Origin: Paenibacillus nuruki
Lineage (GTDB): Bacteria; Bacillota; Bacilli; Paenibacillales; Paenibacillaceae
NCBI RefSeq assembly: GCF_001721045.1
Contig: NZ_MDER01000035.1
Coordinates: forward strand, 1 to 64,000
Length of the DNA: 64,000 bases
Direction: 5' to 3'
Shown here piece after piece: positions 63,776 to 64,000 of the stretch. The notes under the pieces are model-generated. The model saw only the letters and a program-made list of their open reading frames with translations, was not told where the DNA came from and ran no database searches. Numbering within the stretch: position 1 is the first letter of the stretch; each line of letters opens with the position of its first letter. Position numbers and translations under genes: made by a program.

Positions 63776-64000
63776 TTAAAAAATGATTGCCAGTCTTGCG
63801 CTGGCTACTTTTTCATATGGAATAGTGTGAGTTTTTTTGCCCGCTTCGATCAGTAATTCTTCATTATCAAATGAAAGCAATCGTCCTTCAAATTCCTTCT
63901 GTCCATCCAAAGCTGCATACGTTGTTACAAAAACATCTTTGCCAACTGCTTTTGCAACATCTTCACTCTTCTTAAGTGGACGTTCTGCACCTGGAGAAGA
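63776..64000 (-). CDS. rimP: Ribosome maturation factor RimP, C-terminal part (runs off the right edge)
   Basis: The last 74 codons are present; the 5' part is beyond the window. The frame begins SSPGAERPLKKSEDV, the hallmark of the RimP N/C-domain junction, and continues through the C-terminal SH3-like domain (FEGRLLSFDNEELLIEAG) to TAA at 63776-63778. RimP assists 30S maturation. Its place directly upstream of nusA is the standard order. Confidence 0.92.
   Translation of the reverse strand, partial: SSPGAERPLKKSEDVAKAVGKDVFVTTYAALDGQKEFEGRLLSFDNEELLIEAGKKTHTIPYEKVASARLAIIF

Noticed and set aside
1-64000. tRNA, rRNA, CRISPR arrays, insertion sequences, prophage or origin
   Set aside because: No cloverleaf candidates, direct-repeat arrays, transposase frames or DnaA-box clusters were seen; composition looks even across the core region.

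Overview
The window is an AT-rich chromosomal stretch of an endospore-forming Firmicute, most likely a Paenibacillus or close relative. The evidence is gene content and order: rimP-nusA-ylxR-ylxQ-infB-rbfA-nrnA-truB-ribF-rpsO-pnp-mlpA-dut-asd-dapG-dapA-rnj-ftsK/spoIIIE-ymfFHI-ymfK-rodZ-yajQ-pgsA-cinA-recA-recX-rny-ymdB-spoVS-pduL-miaB-ricA is the Bacillales core arrangement in its Paenibacillus form. An SLH-domain surface protein, a copper-amine-oxidase-N 'stalk' protein, a bacillithiol-type disulfide reductase and a T-box-controlled argS point the same way. I see no IS element, prophage, CRISPR array, tRNA or rRNA.

Layout. Positions 1-16900 are accessory and housekeeping: the 5' end of a TIR-domain gene running off the left edge, a HAD hydrolase, a bacillithiol disulfide reductase (ypdA), small membrane and unknown proteins, a BmrC/BmrD-type heterodimeric ABC multidrug exporter behind an apparent leader-peptide attenuator, a chemotaxis receptor, an AI-2E family membrane protein, an SLH+PrcB surface protein, T-box-argS, and a metal operon (CobW GTPase plus Cys-rich copper-storage protein). 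Positions 17000-27100 hold moaB, a YhdH-type reductase, a NAD-salvage operon (NrtR-like Nudix protein, pncA, pncB), a hotdog thioesterase, a double GNAT, ricA, miaB, an L,D-transpeptidase and pduL. Positions 27300-64000 are the conserved core and are almost entirely on the minus strand.

Themes. RNA turnover is concentrated here: RNase Y, the RNase Y-specificity factor RicA, RNase J, PNPase, the oligoribonuclease NrnA and the RNase P modulator YlxR. Sporulation and development genes (spoVS with a readable SigH promoter, ymdB, ricA, spoIIIE/ftsK, dapG) are interleaved with translation (argS, rpsO, infB, rbfA, rimP, truB), DNA repair (recA with a LexA box, recX, cinA) and lysine/diaminopimelate synthesis (asd, dapG, dapA). 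Three M16 peptidase-like proteins are present, one without its zinc motif.

Most interesting points: the truncated TIR gene preceded by a 5-codon ORF with a perfect ribosome site; the attenuator ahead of bmrCD; a roughly 165-nt multi-hairpin RNA starting at its own promoter ahead of RNase J; ymdB, whose ribosome site points to an AUU start codon; tiny ORFs chained by ATGA overlaps into pgsA; the pairing of a CobW GTPase with a copper-storage protein; and the absence of dpaAB from its usual place. None can be proved novel from sequence alone.
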